DNA of 64,000 bases from Cheilinus undulatus (taxonomy: Eukaryota > Chordata > Actinopteri > Labriformes > Labridae). Below, in pieces: positions 22,173 through 35,134 of the stretch; within the stretch, counting starts at the first letter, position 1, and each line of letters starts with the position of its first letter. Made by a program: the position numbers and the translations under genes. The stretch is from contig NC_054877.1 of NCBI RefSeq assembly GCF_018320785.1, positions 7,673,030-7,737,029 on the forward strand. The letters run 5' to 3'. Under the pieces are notes generated by a model. The model searched no databases. It was not told the origin of the DNA and was given only the letters and a program-made list of their open reading frames with translations.

Positions 22173-24816
22173 ATGTCGCTGCTACAGAGCTCAAAGAAGA
22201 AAGACAAGCGTATTTTGTCTGGTACCTGCCCAGACCCGAAATGTCAGGCGAGGCTCTTCTTCCCAGCTTACGGCTCCATTAGCATCGAGTGCACGGAATG
22301 TGGACAGCGACACGAACAGAAGAGCCTGTTAAATGTGGAGGAAGTGACTGACCCTGATGTTGTTCTCCATAACCTGCTTAGAAACGCCCTGCTCGGCGTC
22401 ACTGGGGCCCCGAAGAAAGGCACGGAGCTGGTGAAAGTGATGGGGCTGTCCAACTACCACTGCAAGCTGCTGTCTCCCGTTCTCACCCGGTATGGAATGG
22501 ATAAACAAACCGGGAAAGCCAAACTGCTGAGGGAGATGAACCAGGGGGAGATGTTTGACTGCTCCCTTTTAGGTGACAGGGCTTTCCTCATTGAGCCCGA
22601 CCATGTCTCCACTATGGGCTATGGTAAAGACAGATCTGGGAGCCTTATCTACCTCCATGACACTCTGGAGGAGGTAAAGAAAGCCAACAGCAACAGAGAA
22701 TGTCTCATCCCTGTGCATGTGGATGGAGACGGGCACTGCCTGGTCCACGCCGTGTCCAGAGCTCTGGTTGGTAGAGAACTGTTCTGGCATGCCCTGAGAG
22801 AAAACTTAAAGCAGAACTTCAAGCAGAACCTGGACAGCTACAAGGCACTGTTTCAGGATTTTATTGATTCAGCAGAGTGGGAGGACATCATTAACGAGTG
22901 CGACCCCCTTTTCATCCCACCAGAGGGCGTCCCGCTCGGACTTCGCAACATCCACATCTTTGGTTTAGCCAATGTCCTCCACAGACCCATTATCCTGCTG
23001 GACTCTCTGAGCGGGATGAGGAGCTCCGGGGATTACTCCGCCACCTTCCTGCCTGGGCTTGTAGCAGAGGAGCAGTGTAAAGGGAAGGACGGGAAGCTCA
23101 ACAAACCCATCTGTATCGCATGGAGCAGCTCAAGCAGGAACCATTACATCCCTCTGGTGGGGATCAAAAACAGCGTCCTGCCCAAACTGCCACCCCGCCT
23201 GCTCCCCAAGGCGTGGGGAGTCCCTCAGGAGCTCATTAAGAAGTACATCAAGCTTGAGTCTGATGGGAGCTGCGTGATCGGTGGAGACCGCAGCTTGCAG
23301 GACAAATACTTGATGCGGCTGGTCAACGCCATGGAGGAGGTGTTCATGGAGAAGCACAGCATCCACCCGTCTCTTGTGGCAGATGTGCATCAGTATGTTT
23401 ACAGACGCACAGGTGTCATCGGCATCCAGCCTGAAGAGGTTACCGAAGCGGCGAAGAAGTCTGTCATGGAGAACCGGCTGCACCGCTGCCTGATTTGTGG
23501 AGCCCTTTCCGAGCTCCACGTCCCGTCTGAGTGGCTGATTCCAGGCGGGAAGCTCTACAACCTGGCAAAGTCCACCCATGGCCAGCTGCGGCCTGATAAG
23601 AACTACAGCTTCCCCCTTAACAACGTCGTCTGCTCCTACGACCCTCACAGAGATGTCCTCATCCCTGATTATAAACTGAGCTCCCTTAACACCTGCAACT
23701 GGTGTCATGGCACCTCGGTGCGCCATATTCGTGGTAATGGGTCAGTGGTTTATCTAGATGGGGACAGAACCAACACCCGCTCCCAGGGAGGGAAGTGTGG
23801 ATGTGGTTTTAAACACTACTGGGAGGGGAAGGAGTATGATAATCTCCCCGAGGCCTTCCCAATCACACTAGAGTGGGGGGGCCGAGTAGTAAGAGAGACA
23901 GTGTACTGGTTCCAGTATGAAACTGACCTGGCTTTGAACAGCAATGTGTACGATGTGGCTATGAAGCTGGTCACCAAACACTTTCCTGGAGAGTTTGGCA
24001 GTGAGATCCTAGTGCAGAAAGTCGTCAACACCATCCTGCATCACACAGCTAAAAAGAACCCAGATGAGTACAACCCAGTGTCCATCGACGGTGCTCACGC
24101 CCAGCGTCTCACGGACACCACAGAGACCCCACAGGTGACAGACCCCCAGCCTCCCACTAAGATCATTCTGACGGGTCAGAAGGCAAAGACGCTCCACAAA
24201 GAGGAGCTTACAATGAGCCGAGCGGAGCGCAGCATCCAGCAGAGCATCAGTGAGCAGGCTTTGGTTTCCCAGAAAAGACGGACAGACAAACTGAAGCAGG
24301 AGCAGAAACCACACGCTCGAGCATCGTCTCCAAGCGGCTCTCCTGAAACCTCCTCCTCTTCTGCTCCAGCTACGCCCACCAAGTCCTCATCCCCATCATC
24401 TTCCAGTAAGGAGAAGAAGATCCGTGTGACCACCAATGACGGTAGGCAGGCCATGCTGACCCTGCAGGCCCACACCACCTTCTCAGAGCTGCAGAGGAGC
24501 ATCACCAACCAGTTCGGTGTACCACCAGAGCAGCAGTGCATCCGTTACGGCTTTCCACCTAAAGAACTGTCACCACCGAAAGACAGCGAGGAGAACGAGC
24601 CGGTGGCACTGCAGCACGGTGACAGGGTGACAGTGGAGATTCTGAGGGGCCCTGAGGATCACAAGAGCCCCGCCTCCTCCATACCACGGGCTTCAAGCTC
24701 GCACTCAGCGCTGCACTCAGTGAAGAGTGAGGACAGTGGAAGGATGAGCAGCCGGGAGCTTCAGGACAGCATCGACCTGGAGATGTCCTCCCTCTGTCTC
24801 CTCGCAACATTGATGG
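22173..24816 (+). CDS. vcpip1: vcpip1 coding exon 1 (OTU and UBX-like domains)
   Basis: One very large exon holds the catalytic and ubiquitin-like domains. The open frame runs on to 24857, but the GTAAGA donor at 24817 splits a Gly codon exactly in phase with the next exon, so residues after LLATLMG in that read-through are intronic. Confidence 0.95.
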
Positions 24817-27800
24817 GTAAGAAAGAAAAAAATCTAACATGCAGGTCAACTCCCTAATCCACATGAAACATTTTTTCTCCAAAACACAAAACTTACTTCT
24901 TAAAGATAAGTCAGACTTACCTTCTGTTGACATCCAGTCAACAAAAGGTAGCCAAAAGGTAAATTTAAATGAAACTGAATTAAATTTAAAAATAAACCTT
25001 TGTGTTTAAAATGTTTTCATTTATCTTTTTTAATCTAACACTGCAAGCAAACTTCTAAAATTGACTAAATACACCAGCATAATTTTGGTATTGATAGCTT
25101 TAAGCAATGTTCTGGAGCAAATGTGGGGCAGTGGATAAACAACTTCCATCCTAATGTGTCAGTGATTGCTGCTGAATGTTTCCTCTTATGCACCCGTCTT
25201 ATGAAATATATGTGCCAAATATTTTTCTGCGTGATGAATCACAAAATTCTTGACCTGTGACTTTGTCATGAGGAATGTGCAATATTATCAACTTGATAGC
25301 GGTATCAGCAGATGATAGAATAAAAGTTACATATTGGTATTGGCAGTTTTGACATTTTTGGAAATATTTACTGCTGATATATAAAAGGTAAATATGGGCA
25401 GAACAGAAGAATACCCAATGCTTCATCGTATAAGGTGGTGCATTATGTTTGTGAAGTTTTAAGCAGAACCAACAGAAGCTGAAGTTTGTTTTTAATTTTT
25501 ATCCTCATTTCTTAAACATCTAAAGTTTTGTTCCAAGGACTGAAGTTTAAGCTCTAAACCACAGCTAGGATGGCTGGGCGATACAGCCTTAAAATAAACT
25601 CTGATAGCTTTTGATATATTTTCTTTAAGGCCTTCAAAAAGACTAAACTAACAAAAAAAAGCAACTCAAAACAAGTGTTGCCTTATTTTATGAGCAGTAT
25701 TTAACAAAATGAATTCCACTTTTTGGGGATTAAGTGTACGCTGTAAATCTGTAACATTCAGATACCCTAGTGGAGATACATTCATACTTTTAAACTACTT
25801 AAAAAACTTAATTTACTTAATTTTACAGAACATTTCACATCACTTTACTTTTTTTTAGTATAACAAAGCTTATTTCCCTAAGATAATGAGGTAAAACTTT
25901 GAGAAAATACTAAATTCTCTGTTTTATTTAGGGAAAAATGAAGTAAATATAAAAATGTATGTATGCCCTTCTGTAAAGATGTGTTGTTAGATATAAATAT
26001 AGGTATATATTAATTACTTTAATTTTTATTTAGCCACGAGGTAAATCCCATTGAGATCAGAGTTATATTTGTAAGGGAGATGTTAACATGTTACCAACAA
26101 TAGTCAATCATCAAAACGGAGTCATCCAGAAAGAGTTTTCACTAAAGGTTTAAAAACCTTCAGAGCCACCAGGATTTTCAGTTTGAAATCAGTTTGCAGA
26201 TTGTTCTAAGCATAAGAGGCAGAAAACCTAAAAGCCTTTTTTTCCAACTCAGTTCAGACTTTAGAGACAACAAACTGTACAAAGTGAAACACAGGCTGTG
26301 CAAACCTTCAAGACCAAGAGAGAGGCAGTCTGAAATTTTTCCCAGAATGGCTTAATGAAGACATACCAATGTCCAAGACGAGGAGAAATTTAAAGAAGTC
26401 TAGTTGACTTTGAATATAATGAATTTAATGTTCATATGTAAACATTTTCCTCTCAGGGAACCACATCCTTGGACACCTGACGTGTCTTTAAACATGCACT
26501 ATGTAGTTTTAATTGCGTATTGACTGGCATTGTTGATGACTTGCAGCATTCAAAATTATGCAAATAGAGCAGCACTTAAGATGTTACTGCAACATACCAG
26601 GAGTTTAGAGGAAAACAGACAGACCACTAGTCGATGAATTGCAGAAGGTGAAATCCAGTGGATAACATAAAATTAGGGATGCACGGTATTGGATTTTTGC
26701 TGATGTCCAATATGCCGATAATGATATTTAAATATGCTTTTTGGACAAGAAATTTCAGTCCTTTTGGACACATTTTAAGGTTCAAGGATGACCAAGGAAA
26801 CAAACTTTAGTCTTTAAAAAACACTTTTAAAACTAACGTTTTAAGAATGATGATAAATAAAGAAAAAGACCTCAACTGACATAGGTCTGTTGGTTCAACC
26901 TAAAAATCCTCTAGTTTATTAGTATGTATGGACAAAATTTACAGTCGATATATCTCTGAAATACACGGGCAAAATATTGGATGTAAATATCAGCAGAAAT
27001 TTTGATATCTGCCGATACTGATGCCGATAATATCCTGCATCCCTAATTAAAATGCTTAAATGGCTTGCAGATGTGTTTTTTTGCGTGCTGAGGAAAGAAA
27101 GAAAAACCATGGTGGCGCACAAATGACCCGATCCAAGCTCATTCTGATGTAGCTTTTCAATCCAGCCTTTCCCGTACTAAACTGGGCAAATCCTGAAGAT
27201 AGTGTTGAAGTTCGAGAGAAAAATTAAAATTTTAATTTTTCAAAGTCTAGATTTTCTTTTTTAAATCTAGTTCTATCTATTTTAAAAATATCAACATACA
27301 CCAGCACTGTATTTCTTCTGTTGTTCTTCTGTAGTCTAGTTTGAGCATCATTTCTGTGTTAGGGTGGTGTTCATGTTTAAAGTGTTTCACCAGCTAGTAC
27401 AGTCCCAATATATGCATTTTAAATCTTACATGTAGCTCCTAGTAGGTGTGACATCCTCAGTAAAAGCCAGTTGTCATGGCAATGGTGTTTAAAAGGTAGG
27501 GTAACTTGAAGGATGAGGAGGAGCAGAGGGATTTAGTGACTGTTAACAGTGTGTTCAGTACCAAGATGTTACCAGTGTTTTTGTGCTGTGAGCAGGTGAT
27601 TGCTTACAATTTTGCTAAACATATTCCTTCCATATGCACCCAACTTAAGGTTAAAATGGCTTTTTCTAAAGCTTTGGTATTTTCAAACCGGATCAATCAT
27701 TAATTCAGCCCAGATTTTATTGTTTCAAAGCATGTGGTATTGAAGAATATCATACTATGGATTGGTTTAGCAGCTTTCAGCTGGTCCCTTATTTAGTGTT

Positions 27801-30800
27801 TCTCAAAAGCTGTTGTGAGGCACTCTGGTGTGCCTTGAGGCAGGACTAGGTGTGCCACTGGAATTTGTACAAACGCTATTATTAAAGTATGCAGAAACTA
27901 AAAGCACTATAAGATGTTTTAAAGTGAATGTTTTGTGGATCTGAATATGGTGTGCCTTAAGATTTTTGGTTTGACCTCAGGTGTTCATAGGGCAGAAAAG
28001 GTTGAAAACCTGTAAGGGTCACTGCAGACAGTAGGGGTGCTAAAATTGGTATACTTTGATAATCCTGATACCACATCTTTGAAAACAATATAGTCTGTTC
28101 TTTAAATGATCGGTTAGATTAGAAAGCATTGCAGCTTTAAGAAATATGATGTTATTTTTTAGACAAGTGTATGAGGGCATAATAGCTAAATCCATCAGAA
28201 ACTGAAGTATTGAAATGTTACTTATGTATTTGTACGATTATCATGTTTTGTAGAGTGTGCCCACAATTTTTGTTAATTTAAAACTAGAAATCAACTGATA
28301 CTGGGTGCCTAGAACTCATATTTTTTCATATTAAGCTTAACATTCTGGTATCATAATAACTCTAGCAGACAGCCGAGTAAAATCTGGAGGTATCACGGCT
28401 TCTGATCGAGCTCACAGGATGCAGACGACACTGTGTTTGTTTCTGATCAGCTGCTCTGAATGCTATCAGACTGTGTGTTCATGTGTGCGTGCGCTGACTC
28501 AGGCATTTCGGCCCTCCCCGTCTCACCTGCCAACAGGGTCAAAGATCGCGGCTGCGTTCAGATAAACAGCCGTCAGTAACCGTCTCTGGATGTTCAGGAA
28601 AGTTTCATCTGAGCTCTGAACGCTCTGCAGGCCTGGCGTTGTTTCTCATGTTAGCCAGAGCTGGAATATAATTTAATAACCCTCTAAAAGATCAGACTGT
28701 CTGTACAGCTTCAAAATGGAACATCCGCTCTGCAGTTAAGCTGTTGTAATACCAGAGTTCTACATGCAAAATGGTTCAAGTAACAATCTAACAATACTGT
28801 TTGATACCACAGTAGCAAAAGCAATCCTAGACAGCACAAGTTTTGAAATTTATTGTTTTTGTCTCTGAAAATTTGCAGGCAAATTCCAGTCCACTGACAG
28901 CATCTGGGTACTGAAACAGTGTCAAAAAACTCAGTTTTGTTTCTTGTAAATTTATGACTTTAGATGCTGAAGAAATCAGTCATTTTGGGACTGAAATGTT
29001 GCCAACTTATACTGTAATTTAGGAATTTCATCTCCTCTTCTCTCTTTCTGTCTGTACAAGATTTCAGCTCAAAGTTTGCATCTTTATGTGAAGCTTAAAT
29101 GAGACACTGCTGCTTTCTTTTACACTTTCAACAATTGTATTTTTTGGGTAAAAAACAAAAACAAAAAAGTGGAATACAATACAATGAAGCCTTAATAAAT
29201 TTAATTCAATTCAAACAATTTTATTTATCCCTCAAGGGACAATTGGTTTGGAGCAACTTGTACATAAAATAGAAAAAAACAGTGACAGAAAAGGCCAAAA
29301 TATTGAAAGCTAAAATACAAAACAAGACTTAAAAACTAAGGCTAGTAGAACTTAGGCTGATGAATTAATAAATAGACTAAAACAATAGCAGTTAGTCTAT
29401 TAAAAGAATAAAAAGGAGCTGTGAGGGTAAAAAGATTAAAGACTGTAAGAGATATAAAACATCAAACCTACTATTTTAAATCATGGTTAGTTTTACAAAC
29501 AGGTAAAACATGATGTCCTGATGGCAACAGAGAAATTCACTGAAAATAACATGATAAGTAACCTGACACGCCAGATGGATGTGTTTCACACATCCATGTT
29601 TCACACATCCATCTTGAAAACCTCTCATACACAGCATTTGGGAAAGGGCAGAGCCTCTGAAAAAAAAAACATGGAGCGTGATTGGATGAACGTTCTGTCT
29701 GTCACATCTTTACAGGCCAATCAGAGCAACAAAACGTGACATCGTAGCCGCTACCGAGGAGTGAACTCCATAGAGAACGGCATAACATGAAACATGGCCA
29801 CTTCAGACATGTCAGCACACGACTTTTTCATTTTTGAAAAGTCTTTTAAACGTTCTTTAAAAGTTCTTTTCATGAAGAAGTGTTGTCAAGTTCTGATAAA
29901 ACTGGTGCTTTAGCAGCATCCACACTAATGTCTGCTGATATAACTGCACCGGCCTCGACTTGTTGTTTGCATACGTCATGACACTGCCGCGCCTGAAAGT
30001 ACTGCCCCTCGACGCTGATTGGTCCTGTCACTTTCTAACCGGGCCCAAACGGTTCAGACAGGAGCTTTGCAAGATGGATTTGCCAGTGAGAAACACGGAA
30101 ACGGGCAATTCCATCAACTCTGCAAGGTTACATGATAAGAGGAAGCCAAAACACCCTCAGGCTTACAAAGGATCTGCTGGTTCCAAAAGGAAGAACCTTG
30201 GTGCTTTTGGATGTTGGCTTTTTGCAGATATTCAATAAGCTGATATTTGCAAGTTCATTTTAATGGATTCTGATATCAATATCAAAATATCAATGTAGTT
30301 CAGACCTAAAATTTAAGTCCTTTAACCACTTTAAAGCTTAAGGATTGAGGATAAACCAAAACGTATTAAAACCAACACTGCTGGTTCATACAGCCAAATA
30401 TACAGTTCATATAGTGCATTTGGAGGGTCTTTAAACCCCCTTCACTTTTTCAATTTTATTACTATGCAGCCTGTTGCTTCAGTAAAAAAAAATCCTTTTT
30501 TTATTCTCATAAAATTACACTCAGTACCCCATCATGCTAGAGTGAAAACAGAATTTTAAAAATGTTTGCAAATCAATTAAAAATAAAAGCTGAAATATTA
30601 CATTTATACAAGTATTCAGAGCCTTTACAAAAACACCTGAAATTTAGCTCAGGTTCCTCCCATTTCTCTTGGTCTTCGCTGAGAGGTTTCTACACCTTGT
30701 TTGGAGTCCACCTGTGGTAAATTAAACTGATTGGACATTATGTGGAAAGGCACACACCTTTCTATAGAAGGCCTCACAGCTGACAATGCTTATCAGAGCA

Positions 30801-33499
30801 AAACCCAGCCATGAGGTCAAAGGCACAGATCTGGGGAACGCTACAAAAACATGTCCCAAGTGCAAAGTGGCCTCCATAATTCCCAAATGAAAGAAGTTTG
30901 GCGCACCCATGACTTCCAAGAGCTGGTTGTCCATCCAAACTGAGCAATCGGGGAGGACGGCCTTAGTAAAATTCAACCATTGCCAGATGTAAGACACAAC
31001 CATTAACCATACCAGTTAGTCATAAAACTACTCTGTGGCTCAAACAGTGTCAGATCTTTGTTAAACCTGTCCTCATGTTTGGCTGCTCTTCTTGAGTCAA
31101 CTCCACTTAACAAGGGAAGAAAACAAGTCCAGTAAAATATGATGAAAGTTTAAAAAATAATCCTATATTAAGAAAATTTAAATTCCCTAGAAATGTAACC
31201 GTAAAATGCTGTTGTAGACAACATATATGAACCTCTCTGTGTGTTTTGTGTTGTCTGTTTCAGGTGAAGATGTCTGGTCATATGCCAAAAAGTTGCCGCA
31301 TTTATTCCAACAGGGAGGGGTCTTCTACAACATCGTCAAGAAAGACATGGGTATGTTTGTTTTCACTCTGCACACTGCTTACTTGCACTACAGAGTCACT
31401 GCACACAATCACTGCTTGTGTCTGCACAGTTGACTGCAAACAAAGATAAAAGTCCTGCCTTATTACACTGTAGGTTGTTTACAATCACGTGATCACAAAT
31501 GTCCGTTGGGGTCAGGAAGTCGGGGACAGCCATCGGGAATGAATGGGAAAAGAGGAAAGTTAACTTTACAGCTCTAAATGGAAATCTACACTGCACTTAT
31601 CATCAGAACATTCCAACATACATTGAAGATGATCCCTATACTTTATAAATCAATGATTTCTTTCCCTATAGTGTAACTGATTTATGTGGCGTGCAGGCAG
31701 TCAGTATCACAAATAGTCCTGCAGATCCCCTAGTGTTCAGCTTTGTCTAGACAGATGAAGAGAGACAAGAGTCTAGAGGAGTCTTACTGAGCTAAGAGGC
31801 TAACTGGTCTCCTTTTAACACATAAAAAAATCATAGTTTTATCACAAAAATGCTTTAATTGGTACTGTGACATACTATCCAATGAATAAACTTCTCAGGT
31901 TCTTAGCGATGTGCCATTGACCAATGGGCCTGTTCGACAAAACCATTCTTTTACGTTAGCCATGGTAGCTAGCTTCTGTTTGAGTGCCAACTTCCTTTCC
32001 TTTATCCTTTGTCATTGTGTAGTCCACAAGTGAAGGGCCAAACTGGTACCAAATGAGGAGCTTTTTGGTAACCAAACAACCAGCTCTTCTGAGCTGAGAC
32101 AAATGATCTGGACCTCTCAAAAGAGACAGATTTCCTGTCACAACAAACAGAACAGGCTGAAGAAACATGGATAAGATGAGGGCTTAATATGCTAAACTAT
32201 TTGAAAACCATCTCAAACTAAACCTGACTGCTTTGTGGAATTGGACCGTACACGGCTGCTATGTGATACCACTCGTACAGACTTTAGATGGAGGCTTAAT
32301 TTATTCTTGCCTGCTGCCATTTCACCATGAGATTCTGTAAAACTTTTTATTTTTGCCTTAGTACTTCACAATACGAATGTTGCTTAAGAATAAAGAATGT
32401 TTTTGCCCTTTGAATACTTGACATAGTCGTAAAGAGCTAAAAATATGGCCTTTTGGTAGCATTTCTTTGTGCAGATATCACGATTTGTCCCCCAAGGACA
32501 GTTCTCTGCTGCTGTGTGACGTCATCTGCAGAGAACTTAAAAGAGCGTGTTGTTTCTGGCTGTGGTCAGAAGATTTATGGGTTGCATTTTTCAAAACATC
32601 TATTCAAAGTTGAACATTACTGTTTAATTAAGACCCTAACTGGATCAAATATCAGTTAATTCATCCTACATGAGTCTTATTTCATCCTCTAATGTTTCTT
32701 CTCAGGCCTGATGGATGGGAAGCACTGCACGCTGCCTCACTTGACGGGGAAAACGTTTGTTTATAACGCTGCAGAGGAGCGTCTGGAGCTCTGTGTGGAC
32801 GCTGCAGGTCACTTCCCTGTTGGCCCTGATGTGGAGGAGCTTGTGAAGGAAGCTGTGGTTCAGCTGCGCTCAGAAGCAGCCTCCAGGGGCAGCAGAGAGG
32901 GCAGCCCCTCTCATGGCGTGCTGCGTCTGGGGAGTGGCGGTGTTGTTAGAAAGAAGGAGCAGCTGCAGAACGTCACTGCCTTCCAGGGTAAAGGTCACTC
33001 TCTGGGCAGTGCCGGTGGCTCATCCCCTCCAGAGCACCGGCCTATCACACGCCAGCACAGCAGCGGTGTGGACCTGAGTGCCAGCGTGTCCCGAGGTCCC
33101 CCTGATCTATCGGACATCCCTGAGGACACCACTCGGGAGCTGGTGCGCATGGCCCCGGGCTTCGTCACCATGAAGGACGGACGAGGTTTGGACCCAACTC
33201 TGATGGAGCAGCAGAGGAAGAAGTTGCAGGAGATGGTCTCCTCCATCCAAGCCTCCATGGAGCGTCATCTCAGAGAGCAGCAGAGCGCCACCGCCGCAGT
33301 GAGTGGGGCCAGCCAGGAGCGAACAGGTGGGACAAAGACGGGGACAAGCCAACCTACGTCTACAGCATCCCATGAACTTCCAGCTGCAGAAGGAGCAACA
33401 GGGGGAGGGAAGACAGACGGGAAGGAGGAGGAACCAGAGGAGATGGATAGCCAGGAAGCTGGGCAGAGCAACACCACCGAACCCATGGACCACTCCTGA
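22173..33499 (+). CDS. vcpip1: VCP (p97)-interacting OTU deubiquitinase VCPIP1/VCIP135
   Basis: Coding exons 22173-24816, 31264-31350 and 32706-33499 join in phase to give 1174 residues (human about 1222). The N-terminus has Cys pairs (CPDPKC, CTEC) resembling a small zinc-binding module. The OTU cysteine-protease domain carries Cys189 (DGDGHCLVHAVSR), with Asp186 and His324 (SSRNHYIPLVG) as likely partners. A UBX/ubiquitin-like fold spans about 747-825 (KKIRVTTNDGRQAMLTLQ onward). The tail ends TEPMDHS, as in mammals. In the family it binds p97/p47, removes ubiquitin from Golgi SNAREs and supports Golgi/ER reassembly after mitosis. The ATG is in a good context (GCCAAAATGT). Confidence 0.97.
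26674..27045. mobile_element. TIR element, TAGGGATGCA family
   Basis: The left end is TAGGGATGCACGGTATT and the right end is AATATCCTGCATCCCTA, near-perfect complements. Flanking octamers CATAAAAT and ATTAAAAT match 6 of 8, fitting a hAT-type duplication. The interior has no coding capacity. Related interiors occur at 34766-35134 and 30203-30400. Confidence 0.75.
27795..28010. mobile_element. Degenerate hAT-like repeat
   Basis: It starts TAGTGTTTCTCAAAAG and ends with AAGGTTGAAAACCTGTA, with internal GGTGTGCCTTGAGGCA words typical of short fish hAT derivatives. No clear target duplication. Confidence 0.45.
30203..30400. mobile_element. Fragment of the TAGGGATGCA repeat family
   Basis: It shares words such as TTTAAGTCCTTTAACCACTTTAA-like and AAGGATTGAGGATAAA segments with the copies at 26674 and 34766. 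No ends are visible. Confidence 0.4.
30415..31000 (+). mobile_element. Degenerate Tc1-like transposon, copy D (5' part)
   Basis: An eroded terminal repeat lies near 30415. The usual leader follows (TTGGACATTATGTGGAAAGG) and then broken transposase start pieces (MRSKAQIWG; LPRAG.PSKLSNRG). The remainder of the transposase and the right end are missing. Confidence 0.75.
31264..31350 (+). CDS. vcpip1: vcpip1 coding exon 2
   Basis: 87 nt, acceptor TTTCAG, donor GTATGT, phase 1 at both ends. It encodes GEDVWSYAKKLPHLFQQGGV, then FYNIVKKDMG, almost the same as the mammalian protein. Confidence 0.95.
31351..32705 (+). other. vcpip1 intron 2
   Basis: 1.36 kb with no coding signal. It contains one copy (about 32030-32135) of a dispersed repeat that recurs inverted at 39990-40100. 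Confidence 0.7.
32030..32135 (+). repeat. Dispersed repeat, copy 1
   Basis: Words such as GGTACCAAATGAGGAGC, GGTAACCAAACA and CAAATGATCTGGA recur in the same order on the opposite strand at 39990-40100. Confidence 0.55.
32706..33499 (+). CDS. vcpip1: vcpip1 last coding exon
   Basis: Acceptor CTCAG. It begins with the split Gly, then LMDGKHCTLPHLTGKTFVYN, and contains KKLQEMVSSIQASMERHLRE (a likely helix) and the conserved end EEMDSQEAGQSNTTEPMDHS. The stop is TGA at 33497-33499. Confidence 0.95.
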
Positions 33500-34765
33500 T
33501 CACTCCCACCCACCTGCTCTCGCCCCCGCCCCGCAGGCACCCCGGGGTCACAGCACCTCAGATGGGATCCTAAAGCTTCGGTTTTCATTGTGTTTCTTTG
33601 TCGTCATGCATGACTTCAGAGCGTCTGGGGAGCGTGGTCAGGGTCAGGTGATATATTGTGACATGTTCTCTGCGATACATCATCACACGTCATAGATTTA
33701 TACATGTATATGCTGCTTTCAGGCTTCTGACATGCATATATGTGGGTGCCATTTTGGAGGGGTATAACTGCAGCTGTTATTGACTTAAGTCTATGAAGAC
33801 TGAGGTCTATTGATGATATAAATTTTCATTAGTTGCTGGAATGTAAAGTAATTTTCAAGCTTTTTGTGACAAGGTGGGAAGAACTAACAGCAGACAGAGG
33901 GGAAAGAAAGAAGAAGGCCAAGGTGAGCAGACTGCTGGTGTACTCAGCTCTGCCCACCTCTGTTGCTTACTTGCTTTTCTGATATGAGGAGTCTTTCCTA
34001 TACAATCTGCACTTTGTAACATGTATTTGAATATCAGTATGCCACTGTTTAAGTTTCACGAATAAGTTTCACAGTGAGGGAGAAGCATTGCTAAAATCCT
34101 TTGCAAAATGGCAATGCCACTTTTTAACAGCCTTTCTCCCCTCATATGTGACATTCATCTATAGTGCTTAGATGCTGGTTTACTGTTTAGTAAATACCAG
34201 GACAGCCAGATATTTTTCAGGGCCAAAACAATGACGATTATTAATACTTCACTGGCCTGATCAATTATTTTTTTATTGGATTCAAATTTGACTGGCTGTT
34301 ATGCATGTGATGCCTAGCCAATCAGATGGTATTGTGGCTGGAAACATAGGTGAGACTTTGCGGAGTGAAAACAGTGCAAGGTGGAAAGACACACTTCACT
34401 GTGGAGCTAAAGTATTGCACTTTTGATTAATTTATTGCTGATGGATAAAAGAGAATGCCAATACAGATTATCATCAAAAAAGTGAATGTTCAGACCTCAT
34501 AAACTAACCCTGCAAAGCAGATGGATTTGCCAGAGTCCACATGTCTTACATCTCGCAGATCCATCTCCTAAAGCTACCATCTACATTATTTGTGCCAAAC
34601 CGAAAACAATTTTGAGCATTAGAAGAAAACGAGGCAGTAACTATGGGTGGAGTTCAGCTGCCCTGGAAGCTGTTAGCAATGGCTGCCACGGGTGTAGCAA
34701 TTAGCTCCGATGTAGCTGTAGTACAGCAGCAGTTTTATTAGAACGGCACCACATTTCTTTTCTAT

Positions 34766-35134
34766 GTATGCATGATATTGGATTTCTGCCATATTACAGA
34801 TTAGAACTGATATTGTTACCAGTATTAAATGTTGTTTAGATTTAGGACTTAAATTCTTAAAACACACAATGTAAATTTTGCGGATTAACAAATTTCATTC
34901 CCTGAAACATGCTTTAAAGTGCAAGGAATGATGATTAATAAAGAAGAAGACATCGGCTGAAGTAGGTCGTTGGTACAGCCTAAAACTCTACTAATTTGGA
35001 GTTATTTGTTAATGCTGCAAATATTTTAAGCTGATGTAGACCAGTTTTATGGCCAAAATATTGGTAATACTATTAGCAGAAATTTTCATAACTGCTGATA
35101 CTGATATCATACCAATAATATAATGCATCCCTTG
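34766..35134. mobile_element. Degenerate copy of the TAGGGATGCA repeat family
   Basis: ATGCATGATATTGGATTTCTG at the left, AATATAATGCATCCCTT at the right. The interior is similar to 26674-27045, for example the GATGATTAATAAAG / GATGATAAATAAAG segment. Confidence 0.6.

Larger units (their letters stand above)
24817..31263 (+). other. vcpip1 intron 1
   Basis: 6.4 kb with no coding exon. It contains members of a TAGGGATGCA-ended repeat family (26674-27045; fragment 30203-30400), a hAT-like copy (27795-28010) and a Tc1-like copy (30415-31000). A non-repetitive GC-richer block at about 28370-28640 could be an intronic regulatory element, but nothing specific supports that. Confidence 0.75.

Noticed and set aside
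23130-23726. 198-codon minus-strand open frame
   Set aside because: It is a shadow of the vcpip1 OTU exon; the plus frame is clearly conserved.
29521-30238. Open frames of 72 and 92 codons in vcpip1 intron 1
   Set aside because: They lie in repeat-like intronic DNA with no splice or family support.
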